A stretch of 64,000 nucleotides of DNA, from NCBI RefSeq assembly GCF_011634895.1, contig NZ_SIRR01000008.1, forward strand, positions 744,001-808,000, in the 5' to 3' direction. The position numbers and the translations under genes are program-made. Of this stretch, positions 55,269 through 64,000 are shown piece after piece. Numbering within the stretch: position 1 is the stretch's first letter; each line of letters begins with the position of its first letter. The notes below the pieces were generated by a model. That model did no database searches. It saw only the letters and a list, made by a program, of their open reading frames with translations, and was not told where the DNA came from. The DNA is from Rheinheimera pleomorphica (GTDB lineage: Bacteria > Pseudomonadota > Gammaproteobacteria > Enterobacterales > Alteromonadaceae).

Positions 55269-55312
55269 CGCTTAAACAGAATTTAAGCGGCTGAATTTCA
55301 GCAATTATTATA
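55269..55312 (-). promoter_or_regulatory. petABC leader: candidate -10 box and two adjoining palindromes
   Basis: On the minus strand a TATAAT (55307-55312) lies upstream of petA with a weak -35. It is followed by GCTGAA-T-TTCAGC (55290-55302) and then CGCTTAAA-CAGAA-TTTAAGCG (55269-55289), ending 20 bases before the start codon. The first palindrome could bind a regulator at the transcription start; the second would form a leader hairpin near the ribosome site. Both are exact pairings seen in sequence; function is inferred. Confidence 0.45.
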
Positions 55313-55459
55313 AATTGAAAAAATAACGCCGATCATAATGAAAAGCCCTGCTTTACACAAGGATTAAGGCAAACTGAATCGGTATTATCTTGCTCGTTTG
55401 CGTTATACGCCATGCCGCCGCAGCCGGTTTGCTGTTAGCAGACGGCTCGCAGTACAGGC

Positions 55460-55490
55460 AAAAAAAACCCGGCAACAGGTGCCGGGCTTT
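55460..55490 (-). terminator. Rho-independent terminator of rplM-rpsI
   Basis: On the minus strand, CCCGGCA and TGCCGGG pair around a five-base loop, followed by eight T. It lies 18 bases after the rpsI stop and separates it from the petABC promoter region. Confidence 0.9.
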
Positions 55491-55508
55491 GTGTACTTGA
55501 TAAAACGC

Positions 55509-55901
55509 TTAACGTTTTGAGTACTGTGGACGTTTACGTGCTTTACGCAGACCCACTTTCTTACGTTCAACCTGACGGGCGTCACGGGTAACGAAGCCTG
55601 CTTTACGCAGTGCTGGACGCAGTGACTCGTCGAACTCCATCAGTGCACGGGTAATACCGTGACGGATAGCACCGGCCTGACCGCTGATACCACCACCTTT
55701 AACAGTGATGTACAGGTCGAATTTCTCAACCATATCAACCAGCTCTAATGGTTGCTTAACAACCATACAAGCGGTTTCACGACCGAAATAGTCAGTTAAC
55801 GCGCGCTGGTTGATAACGATGTTACCTGAACCGGCTTTTAAGAAAACGCGGGCCGTTGAGCTTTTACGACGACCAGTTCCGTAATATTGATTCTGTGCCA
55901 T
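55509..55901 (-). CDS. rpsI: 30S ribosomal protein S9
   Basis: The 130-residue protein is of normal length. It begins [20 protein letters not shown] and ends in the basic [11 protein letters not shown] tail, whose last residues touch tRNA in the P site. It follows rplM after 12 bases. Confidence 0.97.
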   Translation of the reverse strand: MAQNQYYGTGRRKSSTARVFLKAGSGNIVINQRALTDYFGRETACMVVKQPLELVDMVEKFDLYITVKGGGISGQAGAIRHGITRALMEFDESLRPALRKAGFVTRDARQVERKKVGLRKARKRPQYSKR

Positions 55902-55913
55902 GTTATGCTCCGA

Positions 55914-56342
55914 TTAAATATCTAATACTTGCGGTTGCTGAGCAGCATGCTGATGCTCGGCGCCGGCGTAAACTTTCAACTTACGGAACATAGCGCGGCC
56001 CAGTGGACCTTTAGGTAACATGCCTTTAACAGCAAGTTCCAGCACCATCTCTGGCTTTTTCGCAATTAATTTCTCGAAGCTGATTTCCTTGATACCGCCT
56101 GGGAAGCCAGTGTGAGAGTAATACATTTTGTTCTGCGCTTTAGCACCGGTAACCGCTACTTTCTCTGCATTTACCACGATGATGTAATCACCGGTGTCAA
56201 CATGCGGAGTGTATTCTGGCTTGTGCTTGCCACGTAAACGGGCAGCGATTTCTGTTGCGATACGGCCCAGCGTTTTACCTGTCGCATCAACAACGTACCA
56301 GTCGCGGGTTACGCTTTCTGGCTTTGCAGTAAAAGTTTTCAT
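55914..56342 (-). CDS. rplM: 50S ribosomal protein L13
   Basis: The 142-residue protein matches E. coli L13 in length, beginning [20 protein letters not shown] and holding [16 protein letters not shown] and [13 protein letters not shown] [15 protein letters not shown]. It is the first gene of rplM-rpsI. In E. coli this operon is repressed by its own L13; a structured leader is also present here. Confidence 0.97.
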   Translation of the reverse strand: MKTFTAKPESVTRDWYVVDATGKTLGRIATEIAARLRGKHKPEYTPHVDTGDYIIVVNAEKVAVTGAKAQNKMYYSHTGFPGGIKEISFEKLIAKKPEMVLELAVKGMLPKGPLGRAMFRKLKVYAGAEHQHAAQQPQVLDI

Positions 56343-56404
56343 TGTTTCTATCCAAAAATAACTTAGTTACACCTGACACCGTGCAGGGCTGATGCAGCGG
56401 ATGT

Positions 56405-56446
56405 CGTTAGCGTACCCCTTCGAGTACAAAAACTACCGGGCTAACG
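56405..56446 (-). promoter_or_regulatory. Inverted repeat in the rplM leader
   Basis: CGTTAGC (56405-56411) and GCTAACG (56440-56446) are exact inverse copies in the roughly 130-base leader between the rplM promoter and start codon. A second small pairing (GTAC at both ends of a TTCG-type loop) lies inside. This is a plausible target for L13 autoregulation; it has not been folded. Confidence 0.4.
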
Positions 56447-56479
56447 GCAGTATTAGGCTGTAACGTAGGCCGGGCGCGG

Positions 56480-56508
56480 ATTATATATTAACCAATTTGA
56501 AAAATCAG
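56480..56508 (-). promoter_or_regulatory. Candidate rplM-rpsI promoter
   Basis: On the minus strand TATAAT (56480-56485) forms a good -10 box, followed by CCGCGCCC, a GC-rich discriminator like that of the rplU promoter. The -35 region is A/T-rich without a clear consensus. Confidence 0.55.
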
Positions 56509-56546
56509 CATTCTAATGCAAATTTTCTTACTCTGGCGTTAAAGGG

Positions 56547-57638
56547 TTAGGGCAAATGCGCTTTAGCCAGATAATCGTGTGACTGCATTTCCTGTAACCG
56601 GCTGATACAGCGCTTAAATTCAAAGTTCAGAATACCATCGCTATACAAGTGTTCTAGCTCTGTTTCTGCCGAGATAATCAGTTTGACGCTACGTTCATAG
56701 AACTCATCCACTAAGGCAATAAAACGGCGTGCGACATCATCATTCTGCCGTCCCATACTCTTTACGCCGGATAATAATACGGTGTGATAACAGCGGCTCA
56801 GCTCCATATAGTCATACTGGCTGCGCGCTGTCTCGCACAATTCTTTAAAGGCAAACCAAACCACGCCATCGGCCTCAAACCGGGTTTGCAAGGTACGATT
56901 GGCCACTTCAATTTGCACATCCTGCTGCCTTGGCTCGCTCGACAGCGCAATAAAGTACTGATGTAAATTGGTTTCGGCCTGTGCGTCGAGCGGGGCATGA
57001 TAAATCTCCGCTTTCTCCAGCGTACGCAGGCGGTAATCAATACCACTGTCGACATTCACCACCTGAGTATGTTGCTTTATCAGGGCGATAGCCGGCAAAA
57101 AGCGGGCGCGTTGCAAGCCGTTGCGGTATAAACCATCCGGCTCAATATTCGACGTTGCAACCAGCGTAATACCACGGGCAAACAAGGCTTGCATCAGAGT
57201 GCCCAGGATCATCGCATCAGTAATATCCGAGACAAAAAACTCATCAAAACACAGAATATCGGTTTCCTGTTTAAACTTGTCAGCCACTTTTTGCAGTGGA
57301 TCACTGACGCCTTTTAACAGCTTTAACTCTTCGTGCACCCGGTGCATAAAACGGTGAAAATGGATACGCATTTTACGCTGTGTTGGCAAACACTCAAAAA
57401 AGGTATCCACCAGATAGGTTTTACCGCGGCCGACACCACCCCAAAAATACAACCCCTGCAGCGGTTGCGATACTGGCGTTTTTCCGCTCAGTCGTTGCCA
57501 GAGCGAGGCTTTTTTTACCCTATGGTTGAGTAAGTCGTCATACAAACGCTGCAGCTGCACAACGGCAAACTCCTGCGCAGCATCATAGTGAAAATCGTGC
57601 CGGGTTAAATCCTGCTGGTACTTTTGTAATGGTGTCAT
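56547..57638 (-). CDS. zapE: Cell division protein ZapE (AFG1-type ATPase)
   Basis: The 363-residue ATPase acts at the Z ring during late or stressed division. Walker A is GGVGRGKT (67-74), Walker B is LCFDEFFVSD, and the AFG1 patterns MRIHFHRFMHRVHEEL and LVATSNIEPDGLY are present. It lies just upstream of rplM on the same strand, and zapG is divergent, as in E. coli. Confidence 0.94.
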   Translation of the reverse strand: MTPLQKYQQDLTRHDFHYDAAQEFAVVQLQRLYDDLLNHRVKKASLWQRLSGKTPVSQPLQGLYFWGGVGRGKTYLVDTFFECLPTQRKMRIHFHRFMHRVHEELKLLKGVSDPLQKVADKFKQETDILCFDEFFVSDITDAMILGTLMQALFARGITLVATSNIEPDGLYRNGLQRARFLPAIALIKQHTQVVNVDSGIDYRLRTLEKAEIYHAPLDAQAETNLHQYFIALSSEPRQQDVQIEVANRTLQTRFEADGVVWFAFKELCETARSQYDYMELSRCYHTVLLSGVKSMGRQNDDVARRFIALVDEFYERSVKLIISAETELEHLYSDGILNFEFKRCISRLQEMQSHDYLAKAHLP

Positions 57639-57776
57639 GGCTGTCTTACTTGAAAGCTAGGTGAATAAGCCCTAAATACAAGCAATAATAGTAACATGCC
57701 TTACCACTACGGATAAGAAGTTAGGTTACACTATTGCAAGATATTAACTTGCACGAATTTAGCCGCAGGAGTTGTT

Positions 57777-58217
57777 ATGGAATATATGTACGCCGTCGCC
57801 TGGCTTGGCACCGGATTAATTGTCGGGGCCGTTATCGCCCGTTTACTGACATTGCGGCAGCTAAACCAGCATAAATTGAAACTGGAGCTCGAAGAAAGCC
57901 AGACGCAACTGCAGCAGTACCGGCAGGATGTTTCCGCACACCTGGAGACCACCAACCAACTGATGACCCAGCTACAAGATAACTATGCCCGCATTGCCCG
58001 ACATATTGCCGACTCAAAAATGCAACTGGTTGAGCGACCCACTGAATCTGTCAAGCAGGATATTAATTATCTGTCAGGCGACACCGCAGCCTATATTCGC
58101 CAGTCGTTAAATCAGATTGATGAGAAACGCCGCGTGTACTCCAGCGCTGAGCAGCAACCGCTTGATTATTCTGGCGAGGCCAGTGGCCTGATTAAAGAGC
58201 GCAAGCCTGCGCAATAA
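57777..58217 (+). CDS. zapG: ZapG (YhcB, DUF1043) division/envelope protein
   Basis: The 146-residue protein has one N-terminal membrane helix (about 3-22) and a long cytosolic coiled coil (KLELEESQTQLQQYRQDV onwards) with a disordered tail. YhcB/ZapG coordinates envelope growth with division in E. coli. Position between divergent zapE and downstream degQ-degS matches the E. coli order. Confidence 0.88.
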   Translation: MEYMYAVAWLGTGLIVGAVIARLLTLRQLNQHKLKLELEESQTQLQQYRQDVSAHLETTNQLMTQLQDNYARIARHIADSKMQLVERPTESVKQDINYLSGDTAAYIRQSLNQIDEKRRVYSSAEQQPLDYSGEASGLIKERKPAQ

Positions 58218-58244
58218 TTTGTTACAGAATGCCTGACGCTAAGC

Positions 58245-58273
58245 TGAACTTTTTTTATTACGACACGTTCTTA
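58245..58273 (+). promoter_or_regulatory. Candidate sigma-E promoter of degQ
   Basis: TGAACTT (58245-58251) resembles the sigma-E -35 box GGAACTT, and TTCTTA (58268-58273) lies 16 bases downstream, near where a TCTRA-type -10 is expected. The match is imperfect. It would place degQ under the envelope stress response, in which DegS, encoded next, also acts. Confidence 0.35.
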
Positions 58274-58304
58274 GTCGCACAATGCTAAAGGAGACTATTA
58301 CGCT

Positions 58305-59657
58305 ATGAATAAGAAATTGTCATTGCTCGGCGCTGCTGTCGCCGCCAGTCTGATGTTGACAAATCCGCTACCTGCAGAGGCCAGAATACCGTTTTTCTCC
58401 AATGATCAGGAGATGCCAACACTGGCACCAATGCTGGAGCAAGCCACGCCGGCAGTGGTGCATATTTCTGTTGAAGGCAGCCGGGAAGTACGCCAGCGTT
58501 TACCAGAGGCCTTTCGCTACTTTTTTGGCCCACGGGGCCCAAACGAGTACCGTGAAGAGCGCCCTTTTAAAGGCCTGGGCTCCGGCGTGGTAATAGATGC
58601 AGATAAAGGTTACATCGTTACCAACAACCATGTAATTCAAGATGCTAAAGATATTGAAGTACGGCTTAAAGATGGCCGTACCTTTACGGCCAAAAAACTG
58701 GGGGCGGATCCGGAAAGTGATATTGCCTTGCTACAAATAGAGGCGAAAAAGCTGGTACAGCTGCCGCTGGCCGATTCCGATAAAATTCGCGTTGGTGACT
58801 TCGCTATCGCCATCGGTAACCCCTTTGGCCTGGAGCAGACGGTAACCTCAGGTATTATTAGCGCCCTGGGCCGCGGTGGCCTGGGTATTGAAGGCTTTGA
58901 AGACTTTATTCAAACCGACGCTGCCATTAACAGTGGCAACTCCGGCGGCGCGCTGGTTAACCTGCGCGGCGAACTTATTGGCATTAATACCGCTATTCTG
59001 GGGCCAAACGGTGGCAATATCGGCATTGGTTTTGCTATTCCGTCCAATATGATGAAAAACCTGGTGGATCAGATAGTTGAGCACGGTGAAATTCGCCGGG
59101 GTAGCTTAGGCATTCGCGGGCAGGATGTTACCGCCGACTTAACCGAAGCCATGAACCTCAGTGTCAGCCGTGGTGCCTTTATTAACGAAGTGCTGGCCGA
59201 CAGTGCTGCCGATAAGGCCGGGTTAAAGTCTGGTGATGTCATTATTAGTATGAATGGCAACCGCATCAATTCCTTCCTGGAGTTACGTGCTAAGGTGGCG
59301 ACACTGGGGGCCGGGCGCGAGGCTAAACTGGGTATACTGCGCGATGGTAAAGAACGTACTGTGACAGTAAAACTGCAAGAGCTGGCCAGCGGTCAGGTTG
59401 CTGCCAATCAAATTCATCCGATGCTCGAAGGCGCTGAATTATCGAATGCAGATAAAGGTGGCGTGAAAATTGACAGCGTGGCGAATAATTCGCCAGCCGC
59501 GCAAATTGGTTTACTGACCGACGATGTGATCCTGGGCGTCAACCGCCAGCGCGTCGCTAATCTGGCCGAGCTGCGTAAAGCGCTGGAAAACCGCAATGGT
59601 ATAGCCGCGCTGAATATTCAGCGCGGTAACACTACCTTGTATGTGTTAATTCGCTGA
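58305..59657 (+). CDS. degQ: Periplasmic serine protease/chaperone DegQ (Do family)
   Basis: The 450-residue protein degrades or holds misfolded envelope proteins. It has a signal peptide (1-26, ending AEA), the catalytic triad His109 (TNNHVIQ), Asp139 (ESDIALL) and Ser213 (GNSGGALVN), and two PDZ domains (about 250-345 and 365-445). The loop between 60 and 90 is shorter than the long Q-linker of E. coli DegP, which favours DegQ. AAAGGAG precedes the ATG. Confidence 0.93.
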   Translation: MNKKLSLLGAAVAASLMLTNPLPAEARIPFFSNDQEMPTLAPMLEQATPAVVHISVEGSREVRQRLPEAFRYFFGPRGPNEYREERPFKGLGSGVVIDADKGYIVTNNHVIQDAKDIEVRLKDGRTFTAKKLGADPESDIALLQIEAKKLVQLPLADSDKIRVGDFAIAIGNPFGLEQTVTSGIISALGRGGLGIEGFEDFIQTDAAINSGNSGGALVNLRGELIGINTAILGPNGGNIGIGFAIPSNMMKNLVDQIVEHGEIRRGSLGIRGQDVTADLTEAMNLSVSRGAFINEVLADSAADKAGLKSGDVIISMNGNRINSFLELRAKVATLGAGREAKLGILRDGKERTVTVKLQELASGQVAANQIHPMLEGAELSNADKGGVKIDSVANNSPAAQIGLLTDDVILGVNRQRVANLAELRKALENRNGIAALNIQRGNTTLYVLIR

Positions 59658-59665
59658 TAGCTAAC

Positions 59666-59698
59666 GCTTAAGCAGTAGTATGACGCTACTGCTTAAGC
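59666..59698 (+). terminator. Perfect 13-base-pair hairpin between degQ and degS
   Basis: GCTTAAGCAGTAG and CTACTGCTTAAGC pair exactly around a seven-base loop, nine bases after the degQ stop. Only AATATT follows, so it is not a strong intrinsic terminator. It may reduce readthrough into degS or protect the degQ message from 3' decay. Confidence 0.6.
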
Positions 59699-59750
59699 AA
59701 TATTAATGCTATGCTGGCGCCATCTTTTAATTAATAAAACCGCAAATCCC

Positions 59751-60831
59751 GTGGCAAAATTTTGGTTTTTTCTGCTTAAAAGCTGCGCCTACGGGCTAGC
59801 GCTGGCCTTTGTACTAATATGGTTCTTTCCGGCGATCAATTTTTCGTCCCTCACCCTATTCAATACCAGCAGCGAGAGCGATGAGCCGGCAGCGATAAGT
59901 TACGCCAAAGCCGTGCGCCGCGCTGCGCCGGCGGTAGTGAATGTCTATACCCGCAGCACCCTGGTTGACCCGCGCTCGCTGCGCCCGCGTACTATTGAGC
60001 GCCAGGAGTTAGGCTCTGGCGTGATTATGAGTAGCCAGGGTTATATTTTAACAAATTATCATGTGGTTAATGGGGCTGACTATATCGAAGTGGCATTGCA
60101 AGACGGCCGCACCTTAGAAGCGGTGCTGATTGGCCAGGATCAGCTGACCGATCTGGCTGTATTGTATGTTCAGGCAGAAAATTTACCGGTGATCCCGCAG
60201 GATCAACAATTGGAATCTCAGGTGGGTGATGTCGTGCTGGCGATAGGTAATCCGCTGAATCTGGGCCAAACCATTACGCAGGGTATTATCAGTGCCAATG
60301 GCAATACCGGGTTAAGTTCACGCGGTTATATCGACTTTATGCGCATGGATGCCGCCATCAACCGCGGTAACTCAGGCGGTGCCCTAGTTAACAGCAACGG
60401 CATCCTGGTGGGGATCAATGCTGCCGCTTTTCAGCTGGAGGATCAGGATATTCAAGGTATTTTCTTTGCTATCCCTTACAAGCTGGCACTGAATATTATG
60501 CAAAAGTTGATTAAACAAGGCCGGGTAACCCGCAGCCATTTAGGCGTTGCCGGTGACGCTGTGGTTAACGCCGCCGGTGAGCGGTTGATTTCTTCCGGAC
60601 AACGCTTATATGGCCTCAGCATTACCGCCGTTAACAGTAATGGCCCGGCTGCTGAAGCCGGTTTACAGGTCGGCGATATACTGTTAAAAATCTCCGGGAA
60701 GCCATTTAGCAGCGTACAACAAGCGCTGAATATGATTGCTGAAACCGCGCCCAACAGCGAGCTGGCCCTGACCATTGACCGCAGTGGTCAAATCATCACT
60801 ATGAACGCCACCGTACGCGAATTGCGCCGAT

Positions 60832-60833
<2 letters not shown>
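59751..60833 (+). CDS. degS: Membrane-anchored site-1 protease DegS
   Basis: The 360-residue protease (E. coli 355) senses misfolded porins through its PDZ domain and cuts RseA, starting the sigma-E response. It has one N-terminal membrane helix (about 5-28), the triad His104 (TNYHVVN), Asp134 (LTDLAVL) and Ser208 (GNSGGALVN), and one PDZ domain at the end (LSITAVNSNGPAAEAGLQVG). The start is uncertain: I prefer GTG at 59751, which gives the expected length and N-terminus, but an ATG 15 codons upstream is in frame. Confidence 0.9.
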
Positions 60834-62106
<1,273 letters not shown>

Positions 62107-62109
62107 TTA

Positions 62110-62367
62110 CTACATCGGAGGGTTAAGAAGTTTTTCTCTACGCCATTGCTCTGGCGTAAAGGTCTTAATGCTGACAGCATGAATACTGCCATCAGCAATG
62201 GCAGCCATTAGCGGCGCATATACCATTTGCTGTTGCTTAACGCGGCTAACATCAGCAAAGCAACTTCCCACCGCCGTGACGGCATAATGGGAGCCTTCAG
62301 CACTGACCCTCACCTCAGTTAACTGCAGCTGCTCAGTAAGCAACTGCTCTATCTGTTTGATATCCAA
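62110..62367 (-). CDS. ibaG: BolA-family protein IbaG (YrbA)
   Basis: The 85-residue protein has the BolA-type fold with VRVSAEGSHYAVTAVG and the regulatory SIHAVSIKTFTPEQW end. BolA-family proteins act with monothiol glutaredoxins in iron-sulphur handling. It lies six bases upstream of murA and nine bases after mlaB, the E. coli order. Confidence 0.93.
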   Translation of the reverse strand: MDIKQIEQLLTEQLQLTEVRVSAEGSHYAVTAVGSCFADVSRVKQQQMVYAPLMAAIADGSIHAVSIKTFTPEQWRREKLLNPPM

Positions 62368-62376
62368 AGTAAAACC

Positions 62377-62670
62377 TTAATTGCTAATTGGCAACAACGG
62401 CCGCACTGCCGTCACATCTGCCAATGATAACAGCTGTTTCGGTACATTACATAATGCTATTGCCAGTCCGCGCTGTTTTGCCTGCGCCAGCTGCTGCAGT
62501 AACCAGGCCAGGCCTGCGGTATCTATATTGTCCAGAGCAGCAAAATCGAAGTTTACTGCATCACCGGCGTCATTTAACAGCGTAAAGGGTGAATACAGCA
62601 TTAACGTATCACGATTTAGTACACCGGTAAAACGCAACGTCTGGCCTTGTTTACTGATCTGCAGTGTCAC
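62377..62670 (-). CDS. mlaB: MlaB, STAS-domain subunit of the Mla transporter
   Basis: The 97-residue cytosolic STAS-domain protein stabilises the MlaFE ATP-binding complex that moves phospholipids between membranes. The segment LDNIDTAGLAWLLQQLAQ holds the conserved helix with the Thr found at the STAS switch site. The start overlaps the mlaC stop by four bases. Confidence 0.9.
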   Translation of the reverse strand: MTLQISKQGQTLRFTGVLNRDTLMLYSPFTLLNDAGDAVNFDFAALDNIDTAGLAWLLQQLAQAKQRGLAIALCNVPKQLLSLADVTAVRPLLPISN

Positions 62671-63311
62671 TTTTCCTCCGCCTTAGTGATCGGTGCCTTG
62701 GCTTTTTCCAGCAATAAGGCAGTAACGCTGTTCAGGCCCTGCTGACGGATCAGGTTGCCCAGCTCTGCCCGCTTACTATCGAGTAAAGAAATGCCCTCTG
62801 CTACCATGTCAAATACCAGCCAATTTTCGCTGTCTTTGCCACGGCGCAATTTAAACTCAATATTAATATCCGGCTTACCGGGATCAATGACCCGGGTCTT
62901 AATACTGATAATCTTCTGGTTATCATTAATTCGTCCCGGCTCAATCATTACTTTCTGATCGCGGTACTGGGTAAACACACCGGCATAAGTCGCCACCATG
63001 TAGTTTTGAAAGGCATCAACAAAGGCCAGTAAGTCTTCACGGGGAGTCTGGCGTAAGTCGGCACTATTGCCAATGACCCGCAGCGCAGCGTAACGGCTGT
63101 CGATATAAGGTACCAGCTCTTCATTAACAATATCGCGCAGTACCTCAGGGTTCGCCGTTATTTTGCTTTGATCTTGGGCAATCCGGCTAAAGGTATTGTC
63201 TGCCAGCACTTCCATCATTTTAAATGGGTCACTGTAGGTAGGCGTTTCTGCACCACTGGTGTAGCTTGTCAGCGCCACAGCTGCCGCCAGTAATAAACTA
63301 TATAATTTCAT
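62667..63311 (-). CDS. mlaC: MlaC, periplasmic phospholipid carrier
   Basis: The 214-residue protein has a signal peptide (1-20) and carries phospholipids across the periplasm between MlaA and MlaD. Typical features are NEELVPYIDSRYAALRVIG and the C-terminal DMVAEGISLLDSKRAELGNLI. It starts two bases after the mlaD stop and overlaps mlaB. Confidence 0.93.
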   Translation of the reverse strand: MKLYSLLLAAAVALTSYTSGAETPTYSDPFKMMEVLADNTFSRIAQDQSKITANPEVLRDIVNEELVPYIDSRYAALRVIGNSADLRQTPREDLLAFVDAFQNYMVATYAGVFTQYRDQKVMIEPGRINDNQKIISIKTRVIDPGKPDINIEFKLRRGKDSENWLVFDMVAEGISLLDSKRAELGNLIRQQGLNSVTALLLEKAKAPITKAEEK

Positions 63312-63313
63312 TA

Positions 63314-63778
63314 TTAATTCCCGCGATTAAATAAGAATTGCCCAATCAGCTCTTCCAATACCAAGGCTGACTTAGTGTCTTCGATATAGTCACCATCACC
63401 AAGTATTTCAACGGTTTCGTCAAGAAAGCCTGGCTGCAAACCAAGATACTGCTCACCAAGCAGGCCCGAGGTTAAAATGGCCAGGGTGCTGGTTTCAGGA
63501 AAGTTATTGTAGTCACTGTTAATTTGTAACGTCACCACCGGCGTGTAATAGGTGGTGTCCAGTTCAATAGCAGAAACCCGTCCTACCACGACACCGCCCA
63601 CTTTCACCGGTGAGCGCACCTTCAGACCGCCAATATTGTCGAACTTCGCATGTAATTTGTAGGTTTCCCCATTGCCGCCCATGCCACTGTTGGCCACTTT
63701 TAACGACAGCATCAAAAATGCCGCCAACGCCAATACAATAAAGCCACCAACCAAAATTTCAATTTTCCGCGTGGTCAT
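63314..63778 (-). CDS. mlaD: MlaD, MCE-domain ring subunit
   Basis: The 154-residue protein is anchored by one N-terminal helix (about 9-27) and has a single MCE domain (YKLHAKFDNIGGLKVRSPVKVGGVVVG, quoted here in outline, and TSGLLGEQYLGL). It forms the hexameric ring that feeds MlaFE. I chose the ATG at 63776-63778 with GGTGGA upstream; it lies one base after the mlaE stop. The protein lacks the long disordered C-terminal tail of E. coli MlaD. Confidence 0.93.
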   Translation of the reverse strand: MTTRKIEILVGGFIVLALAAFLMLSLKVANSGMGGNGETYKLHAKFDNIGGLKVRSPVKVGGVVVGRVSAIELDTTYYTPVVTLQINSDYNNFPETSTLAILTSGLLGEQYLGLQPGFLDETVEILGDGDYIEDTKSALVLEELIGQFLFNRGN

Positions 63779-63779
63779 G

Positions 63780-64000
63780 TTATCCACCAAACATTAATGC
63801 AGTTAAAATAAAGTCAAAACCGAGCACAGCAAGCGAGGCAGTGACAACGGTTTGTGTTGTTGCAGTGCTAATCCCTTCAGAGGTTGGCACGGCATCGTAA
63901 CCTTTGTGTAAAGCTATCCAAATCACGATCAAAGCAAATACCACACTTTTAATCACGCCGTTAATAACATCTTCATAAAGATCGACATTTGCCTGCATCG
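63780..64000 (-). CDS. mlaE: MlaE, permease subunit (C-terminal part, cut by window end)
   Basis: Only the last 73 codons lie in the window; the gene continues beyond position 64000. The part seen has two hydrophobic segments, [20 protein letters not shown] and the C-terminal [20 protein letters not shown], and ends MFGG. These match the end of the MlaE permease of the phospholipid ABC transporter. Start and full length cannot be judged here. Confidence 0.9.
   Translation of the reverse strand, partial: MQANVDLYEDVINGVIKSVVFALIVIWIALHKGYDAVPTSEGISTATTQTVVTASLAVLGFDFILTALMFGG

Overview
The window comes from a gammaproteobacterial chromosome, most likely of the Alteromonadales (the Rheinheimera / Alishewanella / Arsukibacterium group is my best guess, from protein style and gene order; no marker gene was compared). 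Genes are dense, mostly housekeeping, with short gaps and many 1-8 base stop/start overlaps. I see no rRNA, tRNA, CRISPR array, IS transposase or prophage.

Layout. (1) 1-530: an integron gene cassette, a small secreted unknown protein flanked by two attC sites on the minus strand, with no integrase in view. (2) 0.6-25 kb: a more variable region. It holds a FAN1-type nuclease fused to a DnaQ-type exonuclease downstream of a CaCA exchanger; an RND efflux pair; MtfA; a TerB-like protein; a PlpD-type patatin autotransporter; a coupled set of GGDEF-EAL protein, DUF3034 outer-membrane protein and lipoprotein globin; a 2-hydroxyacid dehydrogenase; a TPR protein ending in a degenerate GGDEF domain; a pseudouridine synthase; an anchored surface protein paired with a transglutaminase-like protein; an orphan Cache-like sensor; and PhoH. 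(3) 25-42 kb: the E. coli-like block rapA-rluA, djlA, lptD-surA-pdxA-rsmA-apaG-apaH and folA, interrupted by an OmpA-type protein, a DUF3530 protein and a chemoreceptor. (4) 42-46.8 kb: obgE-rpmA-rplU, divergent ispB, then mdh and divergent argR. (5) 46.8-48.8 kb: a DyP-type peroxidase with altered active-site motifs, a CsrB-type regulatory RNA with an upstream GacA/UvrY palindrome, and mgsA. (6) 49-52.6 kb: ilvC with divergent ilvY, then sspA-sspB. (7) 52.6-60.8 kb: petABC (cytochrome bc1), rplM-rpsI, zapE, zapG, degQ, degS. (8) 60.8-64 kb: murA, ibaG and mlaB-C-D-E, with mlaE cut by the window end.

How the genes work together. Envelope biogenesis dominates: LptD, SurA, DegQ, DegS, Mla proteins, MurA, OmpA-type protein, PlpD and the RND pump. 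A second theme is global regulation: CsrB RNA, SspA/SspB, ArgR, IlvY, and c-di-GMP enzymes or their degenerate relatives. The least conventional items are the integron cassette at the left edge, the FAN1-DnaQ fusion, the c-di-GMP/DUF3034/globin unit, the DyP with substituted catalytic motifs, and the CsrB locus with its distant GacA box.
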